Part shown: positions 60,514 through 64,000 of the stretch, in pieces
Layout of the letters: each line of letters starts with the position of its first letter
How positions within the stretch are numbered: the first letter of the stretch is position 1
Assembly (NCBI GenBank): GCA_964369605.1
Contig: CAYJFD010000001.1
Coordinates: 62,001 to 126,000 of the forward strand
Direction: 5' to 3'
Length of the DNA: 64,000 nt
From: CAYJFD01 sp964369605
GTDB taxonomy: Bacteria; Bacteroidota; Bacteroidia; Bacteroidales; UBA932
The notes under the pieces: generated by a model
Told to the model about the DNA's origin: nothing
Database searches by the model: none
What the model saw: only the letters and a program-made list of their open reading frames with translations
Made by a program: the position numbers and the translations under genes

Positions 60514-61436
60514 TATAACTTTACAGCAAATTTTAACAAACGCTTATCTAGAAGGGTTTCTGGAACTATTAACTTAATAGCGTCAGTAACCATATTCAGT
60601 AATCTTTCTTTTACAAAGTCTTGACGTATTACTAGTGATATCTCTCTGACAGGACAAGGATCGGAGAGTTCTCTGAGATTCCTTTTCTGAGATTCGGAAA
60701 GAAATTCTTGGTGTAGTTCAGGAATAATAGTAAAACCGCCATTCGCATCAACTATTTTTACAAGAGTATCTATGCTACCAGCCTCATAACTAACTATGTC
60801 TTTTTGAGCTTGGCAGAAATTAAAAACTTGTGACCTAAGGCAGTGTCCTTCCTCTAATATCCACATTCTATCTAAAGGGACGACTTTAGGGTCGACAAGA
60901 GCTTCTTTATGAAGTGGATCACTTGGAGAAATATAGGCTATGAATTTTTCGTAGTATATAGGTATCTCTAATAATTCATCTCTTTCTAGGGGAGTGGCAA
61001 GAAGGGCCATATCTATTTCAGCCTTTTCCAGTTTTTCCAGAATAAGGCTAGTTCTCATCTCTGATATTTTTAGGCTAAGACCCGGAGAATTTTCCTTAAC
61101 GATACCAAATATTTTTGGAACTATATATGGTGCTACTGTAGGTATAATAGAGAGAGCTATCTCTCCTTTATCCTCCCCCTTAAAAATACTAATCTGCTCC
61201 TTTAGTTGCTCTGTATTATATAGAATAACCTTTGCTTGATTAACTATCTGCTCGCCAATCTCCGTTAATGAGATGGGATGAGAGCTTCGATCAAAGATGT
61301 TTACTCCTAGTTCTAGTTCTAATTTTTGAATAAGAGAACTGAGGGTTGGCTGAGTTACTCCGCAGCTTTGTGCGGCCTTGACAAAGTTTCGATATTTGTC
61401 TAAAGCTATTATATATTCTAGTTGAGAAAGTGTCAT
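60513..61436 (-). CDS. oxyR: Hydrogen peroxide-responsive regulator OxyR
   Basis: A 307-residue LysR-type regulator. The DNA-binding HTH (AAQSCGVTQPTLSSLIQKLE) is at residues 21-40 and the substrate/redox domain follows. The two redox cysteines of OxyR are at the same numbers as in E. coli: Cys199 in EEGHCLRSQ and Cys208 in FNFCQAQ. A disulfide here upon H2O2 exposure would activate it. It is divergent from ahpC-ahpF with 139 bp between, which contains a matching OxyR-type operator; its own -7 element lies within that operator, so autorepression is likely. Confidence 0.95.
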   Translation of the reverse strand: MTLSQLEYIIALDKYRNFVKAAQSCGVTQPTLSSLIQKLELELGVNIFDRSSHPISLTEIGEQIVNQAKVILYNTEQLKEQISIFKGEDKGEIALSIIPTVAPYIVPKIFGIVKENSPGLSLKISEMRTSLILEKLEKAEIDMALLATPLERDELLEIPIYYEKFIAYISPSDPLHKEALVDPKVVPLDRMWILEEGHCLRSQVFNFCQAQKDIVSYEAGSIDTLVKIVDANGGFTIIPELHQEFLSESQKRNLRELSDPCPVREISLVIRQDFVKERLLNMVTDAIKLIVPETLLDKRLLKFAVKL

Positions 61437-61449
61437 CTTAATATGTTTT

Positions 61450-61485
61450 ATAGATTTTTTCGATACAAAGATAAAAAATATCTAT
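61450..61485. promoter_or_regulatory. OxyR-type operator between oxyR and ahpC
   Basis: ATAG, 7 bases, CGAT, 6 bases, ATAA, 7 bases, CTAT: close to the OxyR site ATAG-N7-CTAT-N7-ATAG-N7-CTAT, with 13 of 16 bases matching in sense (two quarter sites changed by one base each) and one spacer shorter by one. It ends where the ahpC -33 starts and covers the oxyR -7, as expected for an activator that also represses its own gene. Confidence 0.5.
61466..61473 (-). promoter_or_regulatory. -7 element of oxyR
   Basis: On the minus strand TATCTTTG matches TAnnTTTG, 29 nt before the oxyR ATG. It lies inside the predicted OxyR operator. Confidence 0.5.
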
Positions 61486-61516
61486 TTGTTCTATAATTAT
61501 TTTAGCCATAAATTTG
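61485..61516 (+). promoter_or_regulatory. Promoter of ahpC-ahpF
   Basis: TTTG at 61485-61488, a 20-nt spacer, TAAATTTG at 61509-61516. The leader of about 55 nt includes a small hairpin. Confidence 0.65.
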
Positions 61517-61539
61517 CATCGTAAAAGAATTAATAATCC

Positions 61540-61560
61540 TCGAGTAAAATAAATACTCGA
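61540..61560 (+). other. 5' leader hairpin of ahpC
   Basis: TCGAGT and ACTCGA (6-bp stem, 9-base loop) lie in the untranslated leader, 15 nt before the ATG. It could affect stability or translation of the ahpC message; no T run follows, so it is not a terminator. Confidence 0.45.
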
Positions 61561-61575
61561 ACAAAAAATAAAAAT

Positions 61576-62142
61576 ATGAATACAATAATCAATTCACAAA
61601 TTCCAGCGTTTAAAGTAAACGCTTATCACAACGGCGAGTTTAAAGAGATCTCAAACGCAGATTTAGCAGGTAAGTGGTCCATCTTCTTCTTCTATCCAGC
61701 AGACTTCACTTTTGTATGTCCTACAGAGTTAGTAGATATGGCTGACAAATATGAAGAATTTAAGGCTCTAGGATTTGAGATTTACTCAGTAAGTACTGAT
61801 ACTCACTTTGTTCATAAGGCATGGCATGATGCTTCTGATAGTATTAGAAAGATTCAGTATCCTATGTTAGCTGACCCAACAGGAGTGTTAAGCCGCGGTT
61901 TTGGAGTGTATATTGAAGAGGCTGGAATGGCATACAGAGGAACATTTATCGTTAATCCAGAAGGAAGCATTAAAGTAGCAGAAGTGAATGACAATAACAT
62001 CGGAAGAGATGCCTCAGAGCTTCTACGTAAGGCTAAAGCAGCTAAGTTTGTAGCTGAGCACCCAAATGAGGTATGTCCTGCAAAATGGCAAGAAGGACAG
62101 GAGACTCTAAAGCCTAGTATTGACCTAGTAGGAAAATTATAA
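61576..62142 (+). CDS. ahpC: Alkyl hydroperoxide reductase subunit C
   Basis: A 188-residue 2-Cys peroxiredoxin. The peroxidatic cysteine is Cys48 in DFTFVCPTEL and the resolving one is Cys167 in NEVCPAKW. It reduces H2O2 and organic peroxides and is regenerated by AhpF, whose gene follows after 20 bp. It stands under an OxyR-type operator. Confidence 0.97.
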   Translation: MNTIINSQIPAFKVNAYHNGEFKEISNADLAGKWSIFFFYPADFTFVCPTELVDMADKYEEFKALGFEIYSVSTDTHFVHKAWHDASDSIRKIQYPMLADPTGVLSRGFGVYIEEAGMAYRGTFIVNPEGSIKVAEVNDNNIGRDASELLRKAKAAKFVAEHPNEVCPAKWQEGQETLKPSIDLVGKL

Positions 62143-62162
62143 TAAAATAAAATAGAGATATT

Positions 62163-63716
62163 ATGTTAGACGCGAACTCATTAAATCAACTAAAAGAAGT
62201 CTTTGGAAATCTTAATTCAAAATACATTTTGAACATAGAGGCAGATCCTATGCATCAAAGTAAAAAAGAATTGGTAGAATTATTAACAGATGTAGCATCG
62301 TGTTCTGAAAATATCTCAGTGGAGATAAAAGATGGAAACTCTCTATCCTTTGATATACTCAAGGATGGGAGTCCATCTGGAATCTCATTTAGGGCAGTTC
62401 CAAATGGTCACGAGTTCACCTCACTGTTACTTGCCATTTTAAACTTAGATGGAAAGGGAAAGAACTTGCCTGATCAAATGATAGCGACTAAAGTCGCTGC
62501 ACTTAATGAAGGTGTAGAGCTGAAAACGTATGTTTCATTAACTTGCACAAACTGTCCAGATGTAGTTCAGGCTATTAATTCAATGGTAGCGATTAATCCA
62601 TCAATTAAGCACGTAACTGTTGACGGCGGAATAAATAAGGAAGAAGTAGAAGCTTTGAACATTCAAGCAGTGCCTTCTGTATATTTAAATGGAGAGCTTC
62701 TGCACGTAGGAAGGGCAGACTTTGCTACTCTATTGGAGAAAATCGAAAATAAAATAGGAACTCAACAAGTAGAGTTCACAACTCAAGAGCAAGAATTTGA
62801 TGTACTAGTTGTAGGGGGAGGTCCAGCGGGAGCTGCTGCTGCAATATATTCAGCCAGAAAGGGTTTGAGAGTAGGAATAATAGCAGATAATATAGGCGGT
62901 CAAGTAAAAGAGACTGTTGATATAGAAAATCTAATATCAAAGAAAAAAACTACAGGAGCTCAATTAGCAGCAGACCTTATGGGGCATATTTCTGAATATC
63001 CTATTTCAGTACTATCGAATAGAAAGGTCGAGAGACTAGAATTAGATGGAAAGAAAAAGAAAGTAATCGCCTCAACAGGAGAGGTTTTTGTAACTCCATC
63101 TTTAATAATCGCCACAGGAGCTAGCTGGAGAAAACTAGCTGTGCCTGGCGAGGAAGAATATATCGGTAGGGGCTTAGCATTCTGTCCTCACTGTGATGGC
63201 CCATTTTATAAAGGAAAGGATGTGGCAGTAATCGGCGGTGGAAACTCGGGAATAGAGGCGGCAATAGACCTAGCAGGGATAGCTTCTTCAGTAACCGTAA
63301 TCGAGTTCTTAGACCAATTAAAGGCTGATGAAGTCTTAGTAAAGAAAGCAGAATCTCTTCCAAATGTGAAATTTATTCTAAATTCAAAGACAAATGAGAT
63401 AATAGGAGATGGATCCAAGCTTACATCGATTCTAGTTGAGGATAGGGCAAGTGGAGAGCTTCGCAATATCGATTTTAATGGCGTTTTCGTACAGATAGGG
63501 TTGGTCCCTAACGCCAAAGTCTTCTCGGAAGTTTTAGATATAAATAGGGCTGGGGAAATAGAAATAGATTCGCACTGTAGAACAAATGTGCCAGGAATAT
63601 ATGCTGCAGGAGACGTTAGTAGCGTGCCGTATAAGCAAATAGTAATAGCGATGGGCGAGGGCGCAAAGGCGGCTCTAAGCGCATTCGACGATAGGATACG
63701 TGGGCTCTTAGATTAG
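62163..63716 (+). CDS. ahpF: Alkyl hydroperoxide reductase subunit F
   Basis: A 517-residue flavoprotein that reduces AhpC with NADH. Order: N-terminal double thioredoxin-fold domain with the redox pair Cys128/Cys131 (CTNCP), then the thioredoxin-reductase-like part with FAD motif VVGGGPAGAAAAIYSARKG, the CPHC pair (Cys341/Cys344), NAD motif VIGGGNSGIEAAIDLA, and the ending GEGAKAALSAFDD. All catalytic sites are intact. Confidence 0.97.
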   Translation: MLDANSLNQLKEVFGNLNSKYILNIEADPMHQSKKELVELLTDVASCSENISVEIKDGNSLSFDILKDGSPSGISFRAVPNGHEFTSLLLAILNLDGKGKNLPDQMIATKVAALNEGVELKTYVSLTCTNCPDVVQAINSMVAINPSIKHVTVDGGINKEEVEALNIQAVPSVYLNGELLHVGRADFATLLEKIENKIGTQQVEFTTQEQEFDVLVVGGGPAGAAAAIYSARKGLRVGIIADNIGGQVKETVDIENLISKKKTTGAQLAADLMGHISEYPISVLSNRKVERLELDGKKKKVIASTGEVFVTPSLIIATGASWRKLAVPGEEEYIGRGLAFCPHCDGPFYKGKDVAVIGGGNSGIEAAIDLAGIASSVTVIEFLDQLKADEVLVKKAESLPNVKFILNSKTNEIIGDGSKLTSILVEDRASGELRNIDFNGVFVQIGLVPNAKVFSEVLDINRAGEIEIDSHCRTNVPGIYAAGDVSSVPYKQIVIAMGEGAKAALSAFDDRIRGLLD

Positions 63717-63739
63717 ACCACGTACCTCACTTTTTTAAT

Positions 63740-64000
63740 TTACTCTTTCTCTAAGCGGGTTTTATAGCCAGCTGCTATCTTCCCTTTAGAGATATTATGA
63801 AGCTTAGCTCTTATCATTTTCTTTCTGATAGGAGCTGCTTTTTCTGTAAAGGTGATACCATCTAGATGATCTAGTTCGTGTTGTAGCATCCTTGCTGCAA
63901 AACCATCAAATGTTTCTACTTTCTCTTCTAGATTTTCATCAAAATAGTTGACGGTGATGACTTTTGGACGCTCTATACTACAGTGTACATCAGGAATACT
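63740..64000 (-). CDS. def: Peptide deformylase (3' part; gene runs off the window)
   Basis: The last 86 residues of a polypeptide deformylase that removes the formyl group from new proteins. The catalytic HExxH-type motif is in AARMLQHELDHLDG (metal-binding His-Glu...His) and the strand SIPDVHCSIERPKVITVNY is the end of the EGCLSIP block. The reading frame is open to the window edge, so the 5' part with the first metal-binding Cys motif lies beyond it. It converges on ahpF, 23 bp away. Confidence 0.92.
   Translation of the reverse strand, partial: SIPDVHCSIERPKVITVNYFDENLEEKVETFDGFAARMLQHELDHLDGITFTEKAAPIRKKMIRAKLHNISKGKIAAGYKTRLEKE

Overview
The window is AT-rich chromosomal DNA from a Bacteroidota bacterium, most likely a member of the Bacteroidales. 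The evidence is direct. Many intergenic regions carry the Bacteroidota promoter (-33 TTTG, about 19 nt, -7 TAnnTTTG). There are lipoproteins with BACON domains and a GIN-domain protein, a SusC-like TonB receptor with a CarboxypepD_reg extension, a purH-mreBCD-mrdA-rodA cluster, an OxyR-AhpCF locus and a class II (B12-dependent) ribonucleotide reductase. Most of the window is densely packed core genome with few mobile features. A run of exactly 100 N at 7389-7488 is a scaffold gap, so this is a draft or metagenome assembly.

Layout. 1-3.4 kb: tonB-like gene, divergent from ybeY-mnmG. The mnmG gene contains a near-ideal parS site (2941-2956) and the next gene a degenerate second one (3798-3813), which suggests this end lies near the replication origin. 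3.4-7.1 kb: an operon of aldolase-like PLP enzyme, acyl-CoA ligase and GNAT acetyltransferase. 7.1-8.3 kb: a gene-free region full of hairpin-forming direct repeats, interrupted by the assembly gap. 8.3-11.4 kb: BACON lipoproteins around gcvH. 11.6-16.4 kb: ruvA, then sufS-sufE-sufT-folK, glyS and tRNA-Pro(TGG). 16.5-23.9 kb: amidohydrolase, GIN protein, queH, dnaE and a pair of short chromate-transporter genes. 24-31.2 kb: TonB-dependent receptor, RimK-like ATP-grasp ligase, two secreted proteases and a lipoprotein. 31.2-34.1 kb: gcvP. 34.3-41.6 kb: the cell-shape cluster. 41.7-51.2 kb: ispD, topA, a class A PBP, ddl, prmC, radA and a phosphopantetheinyl transferase. 51.2-58.4 kb: sufB-pnuC-sufC-sufD-nrdJ-ispE. 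58.6-60.5 kb: an acidic lipoprotein and a ThiL homologue with eroded catalytic motifs. 60.5-63.7 kb: oxyR divergent from ahpC-ahpF. The window ends inside a peptide deformylase gene.

How it fits together. Fe-S cluster assembly is split between two loci (sufS-sufE-sufT and sufBCD). Both halves of the glycine cleavage system seen here (gcvH, gcvP) sit apart and gcvT is not in the window. Elongation (MreBCD, PBP2, RodA), precursor synthesis (Ddl) and PBP1A give a nearly full peptidoglycan set, and IspD and IspE supply two steps of the MEP pathway. No phage, IS element or CRISPR array is visible. The most unusual items are the hairpin repeat array at 7.26-8.2 kb, the parS sites, pnuC inside the suf operon, the probable ThiL pseudoenzyme and a compact OxyR operator between oxyR and ahpC.
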